Below, piece by piece: positions 23,180 to 31,337 of a DNA stretch of 51,295 nucleotides; the first letter of the stretch is position 1, and each line of letters starts with the position of its first letter. The notes beneath the pieces were generated by a model. It did no database searches, was not told the origin of the DNA, and was given only the letters and a program-made list of their open reading frames with translations. Source of the DNA: an uncultured Oscillospiraceae bacterium. Its GTDB lineage: Bacteria; Bacillota; Clostridia; Oscillospirales; Oscillospiraceae. The DNA lies in contig CAJUPU010000008.1 in the NCBI GenBank assembly GCA_910588495.1, positions 44,935 through 96,229 of the forward strand. Direction: 5' to 3'. The translations under genes and the position numbers were made by a program.

Positions 23180-23908
23180 ATGGAGCGGATAGCAAAGGGG
23201 GTTACCATGGGCGGCTATGAGAGGGCGTTGGAGCTGTGGCGGCGCAAAAATATCACTACGGACGCCGAGCTGGCCGAGGCACTGAACGCCTTTGGCATCG
23301 CCTTTGCGTACCACTCTGGAAAAATTGAGAACGATAACGTTACCTATCACGATACCAGGGAGATTTTCGAGCACGATGGCGTTACCGCCTACACCGGCGA
23401 TCTGCGAACGCTGTTTGAAATCCGCAACGCCAAGGATGCCTACGAGCTGTTTTTGTGCGCGTTTCGAGATCGCCGGCTTTTGGATGAGGCGTTCATCAAG
23501 GAACTCCAGTTCTGCCTGACCCAAAACACCTATGACACGAGGCGTTGGCAGTTGGGGGAACGTCCCGGTGAATACAAACACCACGACTATGTGACGGGCC
23601 GTGAGGAGATTGGAGCTGCCCCGGAGGATGTAGCAGACGAAATACGGGAGCTGCTGGAAGAATTGCTGGATGTGACTTCGGAAAATGTGTTGACGGTCGC
23701 GGCGTACTTTCATGCTAAGTTTGAGAACATCCACCCTTACGCGGATGGCAACGGGAGGGTGGGCCGGCTGGCGATGAATTATCTGCTGGTGCTCCATGGG
23801 CATCCGCCCATCATCATCCACGAGGAGGATTGTAAAGGGTACTACGCCGCATTGGAGGCGTGGGACGCCCGGCAGGAGCTGGGGCGCCGCTGCGGGAGTT
23901 TCTCATAG
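23180..23908 (+). CDS. Fic family protein, C-terminus frameshifted
   Basis: This is a 242-residue Fic-domain protein that probably transfers AMP or another nucleotide moiety to a protein hydroxyl. The catalytic motif HPYADGNGRVGR is intact, and SGKIEN near residue 47 fits the inhibitory helix motif [S/T]xxxE[G/N], before the Fic core as in class II. The frame ends GRRCGSFS, but one extra G in the run at 23881-23884 would continue with APLREFLIGQTEKTWEKQVARAEGMKG to a stop at 23967, like relatives. So it is truncated by a 1-bp deletion or a sequencing error. ATG 23207 is an alternative start. Confidence 0.8.
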   Translation: MERIAKGVTMGGYERALELWRRKNITTDAELAEALNAFGIAFAYHSGKIENDNVTYHDTREIFEHDGVTAYTGDLRTLFEIRNAKDAYELFLCAFRDRRLLDEAFIKELQFCLTQNTYDTRRWQLGERPGEYKHHDYVTGREEIGAAPEDVADEIRELLEELLDVTSENVLTVAAYFHAKFENIHPYADGNGRVGRLAMNYLLVLHGHPPIIIHEEDCKGYYAALEAWDARQELGRRCGSFS

Positions 23909-23967
23909 GGCAGACAGAAAAGACGTGGGAGAAGCAGGTTGCCCGTGCGGAGGGCATGAAGGGATAA

Positions 23968-24132
23968 ACGCGGGCGGAGGGTATTTTACTTGTTCTACCT
24001 TCGTCTTGTTCTATTAGCCCGCCAGCTGGTGAGGGGAGGGTTCTCCGGTAGATGGTGGGCGGAGCATAACGAAGCGAACAGGAGCGGATGGGATTCCCGC
24101 GACGCCCCTGCCCTTTTCTGCTTCTGCTTTTC
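23968..24132. other. gene-free stretch after fic
   Basis: No gene with a ribosome site or recognisable product is seen here. It leads into the degenerate integrase 3' end. Confidence 0.5.
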
Positions 24133-24207
24133 TCACATCGTTTGGTCTATAATACTGTTGATAGTATGCGCCACCCGCTTCATCTGCTGAATGGTATCGG
24201 TAACTGT
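24133..24207 (-). pseudogene. remnant of a second tyrosine recombinase 3' end
   Basis: On the minus strand it reads TVTDTIQQMKRVAHTINSIIDQTM-stop, closely matching the C-terminus of the intact integrase (THATQRMKREAAETIGSVIDQAM-stop). The DNA also aligns (TCACATCG, TCTAT, CCGCTTCATC). An in-frame stop lies just upstream, so only about 25 codons survive. Confidence 0.65.
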
Positions 24208-24264
24208 CTTTCACAGAGCTTATTGGGCAACTCTTATTTCAATGAGGGTAGGCAAACGTTCTTC

Positions 24265-24729
24265 TCATTTGTCTTTGAGCTTTCGCATTATAAATGCCAA
24301 TTGCTTAATACACCAACTAAAGAAAACAATACCAACTATTAACGAAGAGATTTCAATATACAAGAGTTTTTCTGTTACTTTATCATCGAGCTCAAGTATC
24401 ATCAAAAAGAATGCTGAAACAATAGACGCTACGTTTGAAATCATACCCACAATTGCCGCTCGATGCAGATTGTTCAAATAGTCATTATCCCATAGCCGTT
24501 TAATTCTATCCTTATCAATTGTCGAAATTAGGATACTAATTCCTGTAAACAAAAACCCACCAATAGTTGCCGACATTGAAATTGCGTTATAATGAAAATC
24601 TGACCCCAGCATTTTAATTTGCTGGATATCAAATAGAGTGCTATTGAAAAGGGCAACAGTGACTCCACTTGATAAAAGCAGGACGGCAAAGAGCTTTATC
24701 CAATTCTTTCGCTCTGTTATTTTCCTCAC
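24265..24729 (-). CDS. four-helix membrane protein, unknown, low GC
   Basis: This 154-residue protein has four predicted membrane helices (about 11-30, 46-68, 90-112 and 125-145) and short charged ends. I do not recognise a family. The GTG at 24729 is the best start but its ribosome site is weak (GAAATGGG). It lies 97 bp downstream of the 313-residue gene in the same direction, and both are A+T-rich compared with their surroundings, so they look like one acquired module. Confidence 0.6.
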   Translation of the reverse strand: MRKITERKNWIKLFAVLLLSSGVTVALFNSTLFDIQQIKMLGSDFHYNAISMSATIGGFLFTGISILISTIDKDRIKRLWDNDYLNNLHRAAIVGMISNVASIVSAFFLMILELDDKVTEKLLYIEISSLIVGIVFFSWCIKQLAFIMRKLKDK

Positions 24730-24826
24730 CCCATTTCAGCAATCGTTGTGGAGTTTGGACAATTGCACTGCAAATGGTTGCCTATAAACCTATTTGAGAT
24801 CACAGTGCTCTCAGAGTATTGTCCAA

Positions 24827-25768
24827 TTATCGTCTGCTATATCTTATGAGCTCATGTTTGTTTTGGGTATATACATTAACAAGGGCAGCCTGAAAGTCCT
24901 CAAAAGTAAGGAAGGCTGCATCCTCATGGTTAAAAACAACGGTTTTAGTAAAGCTATACTGCAACAAATCATACGGCTGAGATCCTTCACCGTCATCTTT
25001 AGCATTAGCAAGTAATTTTTTTAAGTCATCCCCAAATTTTGATTTTGTAGAGGCAACTACCTCTGCCAAACTTCTGCCTGAACTAAAGATGCTTGCATTT
25101 CTTTTCGCAGTAAGAGTATATGTGGCTGTATGAGTTTTCACATTTCGAACCGCGTCAAAGTTCTCCGCGCTTACGCCAATATCGCTGAGAATTTTATCAT
25201 CGGGGACAGAAACCACAACAGAAAGCTTGCTGATAGTTTTTTTGCGCATCACCACTTGCAAAATGTCATCGGTCATTATTGCGGCAAGTACCGCATGAAT
25301 GCCCTCCTTTTCAATAAGGCATTGGTCAAATAAGGCACGAATAGCGGAAATTCTGGGAGCCCCATTTATTCCAATATAGCTGATTATGCCTGTCTCAAAA
25401 TCAACTAGGCAAAATGTAAACAGTTCTAACAATTGAGTTTCTTTCATGGGAACGCCCTCAGTTTCAAGCGTTGTAGAGTCTCGCAATGCCACCGTATAGG
25501 AAGGGTTCTGCTGTCCAATTTTTATAAACGCACGTCGTTCTTCAAACTGAATTACTTCAATGACATATTGGTTGCCAAAAACAGCTATATCGATTGCTCT
25601 ATGGTCATCAGTCAGCTTTTTCATTTGTTCATCGTATATTTTTTGAAAACAAGATTCAATCTCATCATTTGTCAAAGGCGTTACTCGAGGTCGTCGCTGT
25701 TTTGGAACAGCAACATGTTTTTCTAAGGAAAGACGATAAAATGATACTTTTCGTGTCTTGTTTGCCAT
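24827..25768 (-). CDS. unrecognised 313-residue protein, low GC, partner of a membrane protein
   Basis: This is a soluble protein starting MANKTRKVSFYRLSLEK, with a basic N-terminus and mixed alpha/beta pattern; no catalytic motif is evident to me. It may belong to a family of uncharacterised proteins that begin with a similar KVSFYR strand, but I cannot name it safely. Start and expression are well supported: AAGGAG 8 bp upstream and a near-consensus promoter at 25844-25872. Position on an island beside a membrane protein and a Fic gene suggests a defence or toxin-type function; that is inference. Confidence 0.65.
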   Translation of the reverse strand: MANKTRKVSFYRLSLEKHVAVPKQRRPRVTPLTNDEIESCFQKIYDEQMKKLTDDHRAIDIAVFGNQYVIEVIQFEERRAFIKIGQQNPSYTVALRDSTTLETEGVPMKETQLLELFTFCLVDFETGIISYIGINGAPRISAIRALFDQCLIEKEGIHAVLAAIMTDDILQVVMRKKTISKLSVVVSVPDDKILSDIGVSAENFDAVRNVKTHTATYTLTAKRNASIFSSGRSLAEVVASTKSKFGDDLKKLLANAKDDGEGSQPYDLLQYSFTKTVVFNHEDAAFLTFEDFQAALVNVYTQNKHELIRYSRR

Positions 25769-25843
25769 AATTAATACTCCTTATGCAGTAAAATTCATTT
25801 TGAGAGGTCTCATCTACACGGAGTTACCTCATCAGTTAAATTC

Positions 25844-25872
25844 ATTATAGCAAATCGACATAATGTTGTAAA
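25844..25872 (-). promoter_or_regulatory. promoter of the low-GC two-gene module
   Basis: On the minus strand TTTACA and a perfect TATAAT lie 17 bp apart, about 75 bp before the start codon. Confidence 0.8.
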
Positions 25873-25918
25873 TATCGCATTTCAGAAGACAATAGTTGTA
25901 CGATAGGATTCATCGAGC

Positions 25919-25964
25919 CAAAAATCTTGCCGGGCTGAAATTTTCCTGCCCAGCAAAGATTTTT
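25919..25964. terminator. terminator of the integrase gene
   Basis: AAAAATCTTGCCGGGC and GCCCAGCAAAGATTTTT form an imperfect stem with A and T flanks just past the integrase stop; it can act in both directions. Confidence 0.7.
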
Positions 25965-25970
25965 ACGTTT

Positions 25971-27128
25971 TCACATCGCCTGATCTATCACACTCCCGAT
26001 GGTCTCCGCCGCCTCCCGCTTCATCCGCTGGGTAGCGTGGGTGTAGGTGTCCAGCGTGAACCCCGCGCTGTAGTGTCCCAGGGTGTTGGAGAGGGTCTTC
26101 ACATCAACGCCATGCTGCAAAGACAAGGTGGCGAACGTGTGTCTGAGATCGTGAAATCTGATATGCTCGATCCCTGCCGCCGCCAGGATCTTCTCGTGGG
26201 TATGGCGGAAGGAGTCCGGGTCATACATTGTCCCCGTCTTGGGCGAGGGGAACATATACGGGTTGTCCGGGTGCTTCTCGTGTTCCAGAATGAGCAGATC
26301 TACCGCCTGCTTCGGGATGGGGATGGTGCGGATGGAGTTGCTGGTCTTGGGCTGGCTCACCTTCAGCTCACCGTTGATGCGGTTTACCTGTTTGGTCACA
26401 GAGATGGTCATGTTTTCCACGTCCAGGTCAGTCCAGAGGAGGGCCAGCAACTCACCCCGGCGCAGGCCGCTGGTGAGTTCCAAGTAGTAGGCCGGAAGGA
26501 AGCCGCGCCGGTTGGCCTCCTGGAGGTAAGCACCGATCTGCTCGGGGAGCAGCACCTTCATCTCCTTCTTTTCGATCTTGGGGAGCTTGCACCCCTCCGC
26601 TGGATTGGAGGTGATCAGCCGCTCCTTCACCGCCTGATCCAGTGCCGATCGGAGTACCCCGTGGATGCCGTGGATGAAGCGGTTGCTCAGGCCCTTGTCC
26701 TTCAACTCAATGTGGGCGTACCGCTGAACCCGTCCGGAGGTTTTCAGCTTGTTGTAGAACTGCTGGATCTGAATCGTGGTAAGCTTGTCCAGGCGGATAG
26801 AGCCAATGCCGGGGACGATGTGCTTCTCGATATAGTTGTTGTAGTAGTACGCTGTCTGCTCCCGGATGGAGGGTTTGGAGTAGGTCTCGAACCATAACCG
26901 CACCCACTCGGCCACCGTGTATTTGCCGCTGCGGACAACGTCCACCTTTCCGTTTTTCTCAATGGCTTGAGCCAACTTCTCCTTACATTCTTTCTGGGTT
27001 TTCGCCAGCACGTTTTTGTAGATGGCTTTGCCGGTCACCGGGTCGCGGCCCGCCGTGTAGCGCCCCTCCCAGCGTCCATCAGAGCGTTTGCGCAGGCTAC
27101 CCTCGCCATTTGCCCGTTTCTTACCCGT
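25971..27128 (-). CDS. int: tyrosine recombinase (integrase) of the island, apparent ACG start
   Basis: This 385-residue phage-type integrase has an arm-binding N-terminal segment (GKKRANGEGSLRKRSDGRWEGRYTAG), a core-binding domain (KYTVAEWVRLWFETY) and a catalytic domain with the expected residues: Arg in TSGLRRGE, HDLRHTFATL, LGHYS, and the Tyr nucleophile in LDTYTHAT. GGAGGTG lies 7 bp before an ACG codon at the position where relatives would begin (ACG-GGT-AAG-AAA); no ATG, GTG or TTG is in range until GTG 27038, which lacks a ribosome site. It likely catalyses island integration at tRNA-Val. Confidence 0.85.
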   Translation of the reverse strand, partial: TGKKRANGEGSLRKRSDGRWEGRYTAGRDPVTGKAIYKNVLAKTQKECKEKLAQAIEKNGKVDVVRSGKYTVAEWVRLWFETYSKPSIREQTAYYYNNYIEKHIVPGIGSIRLDKLTTIQIQQFYNKLKTSGRVQRYAHIELKDKGLSNRFIHGIHGVLRSALDQAVKERLITSNPAEGCKLPKIEKKEMKVLLPEQIGAYLQEANRRGFLPAYYLELTSGLRRGELLALLWTDLDVENMTISVTKQVNRINGELKVSQPKTSNSIRTIPIPKQAVDLLILEHEKHPDNPYMFPSPKTGTMYDPDSFRHTHEKILAAAGIEHIRFHDLRHTFATLSLQHGVDVKTLSNTLGHYSAGFTLDTYTHATQRMKREAAETIGSVIDQAM

Positions 27129-27130
27129 AG

Positions 27131-27427
27131 TCAGTCACCTCCAGTTCTGATGTCGCCGTCATTGGCATCCATGCACTCGGCCATCATCCGAACACCCAGC
27201 CGGAAGCCCAGGATGAAGTTTTCCAGGGCCGTGATGCTGTCGATCTCCTGTTGCGATTCGACGAGTTTTGCCAAGACCGCCTGTCCAGCCTCGTCGAGCT
27301 GCTCTGTGAGCTGCTTTTCGAAACGGGTCACACGATCCGTCGCCCGTTTCAACTCTGAATTGGGCGCCATATCCTGCGTGTTGGGTGCTATGTTGCCGTA
27401 GTAGAGATCTTCCAAAGTGTTTCGCAT
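27131..27427 (-). CDS. DUF6809-like small protein of mobile elements
   Basis: This 98-residue protein starts MRNTLEDLYYGNIAPN and ends with LENFILGFRLGVRMMAECM, the pattern of small DUF6809-type proteins common on clostridial elements. The function is unknown. GGAGGCGA precedes the ATG. Its stop codon overlaps the ribosome site of the integrase gene, so the two are probably co-transcribed. Confidence 0.75.
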   Translation of the reverse strand: MRNTLEDLYYGNIAPNTQDMAPNSELKRATDRVTRFEKQLTEQLDEAGQAVLAKLVESQQEIDSITALENFILGFRLGVRMMAECMDANDGDIRTGGD

Positions 27428-27694
27428 TGTTCTCGCCTCCTGTAGCGACACACCATACCACAGGCCGGCGGGAATATCCATGGCAAACAGAAAGAATTAT
27501 CAATCCAGACATATCTTTTTTCGCCTGCACTGGCAGTTCTTTTCTTTGAAGACAGTGGTGCAATCCACGTCCCCACACAACGGCTTACAAAGGGGCCGAC
27601 GCCGCATTTCACCTGCGCAAGGTGTACGGATCCCACCCAGCCCACAGGATGGGCACAAGCTGCCTTACAGGGGCGGACACGGGGGAAAGAGGTT
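27428..27694. other. non-coding gap with a conserved motif shared with 29551-29630
   Basis: Bases about 27571-27640 share roughly 70% identity, in the same orientation, with 29551-29630, including GGGGCCrACGCCGC and GGTGTACGGwTCC. No convincing gene lies here; short reading frames across both copies give similar peptides, but without ribosome sites. Confidence 0.45.
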
Positions 27695-27726
27695 GGTCGG
27701 CGCTCCGCACTCGTGAAGCGCCGACC
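27695..27726 (-). terminator. hairpin after the CHAP-like pseudogene
   Basis: GGTCGGCGCT and AGCGCCGACC form a 10-bp stem 19 bp past the stop codon. The minus-strand tail is not T-rich, so strength is uncertain. Confidence 0.5.
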
Positions 27727-27744
27727 GTTTGCATTGCAGGGTGC

Positions 27745-28442
27745 TTATTCCGGGTAGCGAGTGTACAGCGTATACCCAGGCTGCTCCTCCAGCCACCATT
27801 TGAAGTACTGCCCTCCCCAGCGGGAATGGTTGTTGAGACCGCTCTCGGTGACTTTGACGTACTCATCTGTTTTGCTGATCACAACTACCACATGGCCATT
27901 GCTGCTGTTGTCATAGCGGATCAGGTCACCGGGGCGGATCTGATCCCAGCTGGGGCGGTCGATCCGCCGCCACGGGAGATTCCCAAACGCGGCATCGGAA
28001 CACAGCGTGGCCCAGCCGGAGCAGTGGGTGCCCGGCGGTAGGGGCCGTTGCTGGTGGAGCGGTAGGGCGTTGGGAACTCCGTCCCCGTAGGGTAGGTCTG
28101 TTTCAGTTGTGCCAAGGTGGTCTGCACACTTTCCTCGGTGGGGGTGGATGGTACGGCAGGGACTTCTTCCTGGTACGGCGGTGTGCTGTCGATGTGGACG
28201 GAGTTAGTTGCGGCGTCATAGGTCACGCCGAAATCTACCTCTTTGCCGATGTCACGGAGCTTGACGTAGTTGTTGCCACCGATGCTGAAGGCGGTCATAT
28301 CCACCCGCTGCCCGTCCACGTAGAAGGTCTGGGTGGTGGGTGTGGCGGTGAGCTGCTGGACGGCGGCACTGGCGGTGCCGCTCAGGGCGAGGCCGGCGAG
28401 GATGCCAAGACCCATGAAGATCGTTTCCCGTTTTCTGTTCAT
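27745..28442 (-). pseudogene. secreted CHAP/NlpC-like amidase with copper-amine-oxidase-type domain, frameshifted
   Basis: The N-terminal frame gives a signal peptide (LGILAGLALSGTASA) and a copper amine oxidase N-terminal-like domain (YVDGQRVDMTAFSIGGNNYV, KLRDIGKEVDF). Near 28035 the frame breaks; one missing C in TACCGCC would continue as PPGTHCSGWATLCSDAAFGN and DQIRPGDLIRYDNSSNGHVVVVIS to a stop at 27745. The second part resembles a CHAP or NlpC/P60-type cysteine amidase with Cys and His in place. As sequenced it makes a 173-residue truncated product. Either inactivated or a sequencing error. Confidence 0.7.
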
Positions 28443-28594
28443 GCTGTGACGCTCCTTCCGATTTTGTTGTGCGTTTTACAAACACAACCATGCCGAAGGA
28501 TCATCGTGAAGTCAAGAACAATCGGGGTAGCAGCGTGGAGAAAAGCAGGGCGGGAAATAAAGCACTTTGCACAGGCCCGGTTTGGATGTGGACA
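28443..28594. other. gap, nothing recognised
   Basis: About 150 bp without a gene. It probably carries the promoter of the gene at 28442, but no clear pair of boxes was found. Confidence 0.4.
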
Positions 28595-28801
28595 TCAACC
28601 GCCCGCTGCCTGCGTGTCGATCCAAGCGATGAACTTCTCTTTTGGCACCACGATCCTACTGCCGATTTTCAGTGCGGGGAACCCTTCGCTCCGCGCCAGC
28701 TCATAGGCCCCTGCCCTGCTGATGCCCAGCACCGCCGCTACCTCCGGCACCGAGAGCATCAGCGGCAGTTCATCGTAGCTTTTATAGACGGCCTGCTTCA
28801 T
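28595..28801 (-). CDS. excisionase-like helix-turn-helix protein
   Basis: This 68-residue single-domain protein has a MerR/excisionase-type winged helix (LMLSVPEVAAVLGISRAGAYELARSEGFPALKIGSRIVVPKEKFIAWI). Such proteins act as recombination directionality factors or small regulators on integrated elements. The start overlaps the stop of the upstream gene (ATGA), so it is translationally coupled. Its place in the same strand run as the integrase supports an excisionase role, which remains inferred. Confidence 0.82.
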   Translation of the reverse strand: MKQAVYKSYDELPLMLSVPEVAAVLGISRAGAYELARSEGFPALKIGSRIVVPKEKFIAWIDTQAAGG

Positions 28802-29238
28802 TCAAAGTCTCCGTTGTCATGCTCCCGCAGCACATCCTTGAATTTGATGCCACCGTTGGTTTTCTTTACCTCCTGCACGCACCGCCAGCGGAGATCGTCC
28901 AGCTGGCTGTCGTCGATCTCCAGCCCCGCCGCCAGCACGTGCATCATCATGCTCAGTTCTACAGTGAGCTTGAACAGCAGGCGGGCGATGCGGGTCTCGC
29001 TGCCTTGGACCGTGGCGCGAAAGGCCGACACCAATGCGGCGGGAAGATACTCCACGGCGCTGTCCGCGGAGATGTATCCGGCGTACATTTGCGCAGCGTT
29101 TTCCAAGAACTCGCTCCGGCTTTTGCAGTTGGCCTGATACATGGCCTTATCTATTGCTTTCAGAGTGGACGGGTAGAGCCACACTGGGATGCGTTCTTTC
29201 TTCTCGTGTTCAACAGCTATGTTTGTATTTTGGGACAT
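28798..29238 (-). CDS. element-encoded protein with ribbon-helix-helix-like N-terminus
   Basis: This 146-residue protein begins with a stretch (KKERIPVWLYPSTLKAIDKAMYQANCKSRSEFLENAAQMY, residues about 13-52) that looks like a ribbon-helix-helix DNA-binding fold, followed by a helical C-terminal part. Comparable proteins occur beside excisionase-like genes on clostridial integrative elements; their role is not established. AGGAGGTAAAAATG-type spacing supports the start. It is co-transcribed with the excisionase-like gene. Confidence 0.65.
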   Translation of the reverse strand: MSQNTNIAVEHEKKERIPVWLYPSTLKAIDKAMYQANCKSRSEFLENAAQMYAGYISADSAVEYLPAALVSAFRATVQGSETRIARLLFKLTVELSMMMHVLAAGLEIDDSQLDDLRWRCVQEVKKTNGGIKFKDVLREHDNGDFE

Positions 29239-29768
29239 TTTTACCTCCTGAATTTTGATAGACCACCTACAGCGACCACCTCGGAAAGCGGCCAGCCATG
29301 GGCATATCTTTGGATTTTAGATGATTTCGACCACCTACCACAGCCAAAAGGCTGAAAACCGACCACCTCCATCGAAGCCCCAACCCGCGTTGCGGGGCGG
29401 TGTTTCCCGGCGGGAGGGCGCGAAGCGACCACCCGCCTTTATCCCGCTGTAAAATCGAACGCCTGCATTGCCCCAAAAACCGGGCGAAAAAGTGATAGGT
29501 GGGTTGTGGCCGATTTTTCGGCCCTTTGCGAACCCAATCCCTGGGGCTTTCCCACATTCGCCCACAGCGGGCCACACGGGGGCCAACGCCGCGTTTTACG
29601 GCGTGGGAGGTGTACGGTTCCACCCGGCTATGGGAAGGGCAACACGGGGCCCCAAAACGCGAAACACGGGCTTTCACAATTTGAGCTGCTTTTGGCAAAG
29701 AAAAGGGCGGGCTCCTGGCCCTCAATAGCCGCTGGATTTTTCTCATCCTGCTCAACCGATTCAGCCTC
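29239..29768. other. 530-bp gene-free segment with a conserved non-coding motif
   Basis: No believable gene: the minus-strand frame 29267-29755 has no ribosome site and an unnatural composition. Bases 29551-29630 match the motif near 27571-27640. Short direct repeats (ACCACCT, CGACCACC) recur at 29263-29370. A replication origin, transfer origin or structured RNA are possible; none is shown. Confidence 0.45.
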
Positions 29769-30173
29769 TCATGCCGGCACTTGCCCTACGCCGGAGGGTT
29801 TTAACCGTTCCCCTTCGTCTTGTTCATAGATTACCCCGCCGCCTCGTGTTGGGGTGTGCCCCCAGGAGGCGGGGAGCGGGGGCTGTTCCTGAATGTAGTA
29901 GGCGTTGCTGGTCTGCCGGATACTGCCGTTGGGCCGATCCTGATATCGCTTGACCCGCCGGATGAACCCCTTCTGCTCCAGTGCGGCGATGGCCTCCCGC
30001 GCCGCTGTCTCGGAACAGTGGCAGTTCGCCGCGATAGTTTTCATGGACGGCCAGCACTTCCCCTTCTGCCCCGCGCTGCTGACCAGGAAGCTGTACACCG
30101 TGAACTGGATGGGTGTCAGGTGGTAGCTGAATAGTGCATTGCTGAGTTTGAAAAACCGTTCTCCTAAAATCAT
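29769..30173 (-). CDS. winged-helix protein, replication-initiator-like
   Basis: This 134-residue protein has an N-terminal winged helix (LTPIQFTVYSFLVSSAGQKGKCWPSMKTIAANCHCSETAAREAIAALEQKGFIRRV, residues about 18-73), the fold found in helix-turn-helix proteins next to plasmid and element replication genes. The C-terminal part is short and probably disordered. AGGAGGTACC sits directly before the ATG. It is divergent from the DUF6076-type gene, with an AT-rich 160-bp control region between. Confidence 0.7.
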   Translation of the reverse strand: MILGERFFKLSNALFSYHLTPIQFTVYSFLVSSAGQKGKCWPSMKTIAANCHCSETAAREAIAALEQKGFIRRVKRYQDRPNGSIRQTSNAYYIQEQPPLPASWGHTPTRGGGVIYEQDEGERLKPSGVGQVPA

Positions 30174-30278
30174 GGTACCTCCTAATTCTTGAAATTTGGT
30201 GTTGACTTTTTCCTACCCATGCTATAGACTTATCCTACTATCCTTTCCTATATGTCACTGTTGCGAGTGTAACAGATT

Positions 30279-30307
30279 TTGGAATCCTTGTCAAGTCTCA
30301 TTATAAT
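30279..30307 (+). promoter_or_regulatory. promoter of the DUF6076-type gene
   Basis: TTGGAA and a perfect TATAAT are separated by 17 bp. The predicted transcript start near 30314 makes the ATG at 30338 the better translation start than 30320. Confidence 0.7.
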
Positions 30308-30337
30308 TATTTTATCATTATGTCTATTGGAGGGGCC

Positions 30338-31309
30338 ATGATACACTACGAGTTTAAGACCTGCATTTCAGAAGGTGTGGAGCTGCATGGGTTCATGCAG
30401 GAGGAACCCAACGGGCAGCGCGTCATGTCCACGAGGAACGCCAGGTTTCCAGAAAGCCTGCTGTCCTTTCTGGACTTTGATATAGAGCAGATCCGTCTGG
30501 CGTTTCAGCCGCTGGCAGACGGGGTGCGCAAGGTCATTGCCGAAAAGAGTCGGGAAGAATCCGACCGTGTCTGCCAGATGTTCGCGGGCCTGACGAATTA
30601 CCATCCCTACTTTGTGTTGCTCTTTTTGGATTGGAGATATCGTTTAGACAGGGCATGGTATCTCGGCTATGAATTCCCGCAGAATTATTTGCAGGTGGAG
30701 TACCTGGACGAGATGCCGGACAACCTTGAGCGGCTCCAGCGGCAGGCTTTAGACCTGCTCACCCATATCTGGGTGGAGGACACCAGCGAAAAATCCGTGG
30801 ACGAAAAAATGACCGCCTACTACCTTGACGCGGAGCAGGCGGGGAAGGATGTATTTCGTTTTCGACCGCAGAAGATGAGCTATGAGCTGATGTACCGCCA
30901 GACCTTTGCGGAGTTTCTGTGCCCGGACACGGTGTATGACCTGATCGACTACCATCTGCGGGAGTGCCTGAAGCGGGAGATCAAAATGCGCCGGTGCAAA
31001 AACTGCGGACGACTGTTCGCGGTGACAGGCCACGGCGGGACGGAATACTGCGACCGTCCCGCCGATGACAAGGGCCGCACCTGCAAGGAGATCGGCGCGT
31101 TCCGGGTGTGGGAGAAAAGCAAGAGCACAGACGAAGCGTTCAAAGTATTCCGCCGGGAGTACAAGAAGCGGTTTGCCTGGATTAAGGCGGGGCGAATCAC
31201 CAAGGACGAGTTTTACGATTGGAGTGAGAGAGCCAGGGAGAAGCGGGACGAGTGCGACGCAGGGAAGCTCACCCTGGTAGAGTTTGAGGTGTGGCTGAAG
31301 CAGTCGTAG
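30338..31309 (+). CDS. DUF6076-type protein with a zinc-finger-like cluster
   Basis: This 323-residue protein of unknown function matches the general look of DUF6076 proteins found on clostridial elements: a long alpha-helical N-terminal region and a C-terminal cysteine segment (RRCKNCGRLFAVTGHGGTEYC...GRTC) like a CGNR-type zinc finger, then a basic helical tail. ATG 30338 is favoured by GGAGG 4 bp upstream and by the promoter position. It may bind nucleic acid. It is the last element-type gene before the sugar locus. Confidence 0.75.
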   Translation: MIHYEFKTCISEGVELHGFMQEEPNGQRVMSTRNARFPESLLSFLDFDIEQIRLAFQPLADGVRKVIAEKSREESDRVCQMFAGLTNYHPYFVLLFLDWRYRLDRAWYLGYEFPQNYLQVEYLDEMPDNLERLQRQALDLLTHIWVEDTSEKSVDEKMTAYYLDAEQAGKDVFRFRPQKMSYELMYRQTFAEFLCPDTVYDLIDYHLRECLKREIKMRRCKNCGRLFAVTGHGGTEYCDRPADDKGRTCKEIGAFRVWEKSKSTDEAFKVFRREYKKRFAWIKAGRITKDEFYDWSERAREKRDECDAGKLTLVEFEVWLKQS

Positions 31310-31337
31310 CTGCTTCATCCGCACCCCATTTTCAGCA

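Noticed and set aside
24265..25768. Kiwa defence system (KwaA/KwaB)
   Set aside because: A four-helix membrane protein with a partner of about 315 residues resembles the layout, but gene order is reversed and I see no match to the KwaB sequence, so the name was not used.
29267..29755. 162-codon open frame in the island
   Set aside because: There is no ribosome site, composition is Arg/Pro/Cys-rich and it overlaps a conserved non-coding motif.
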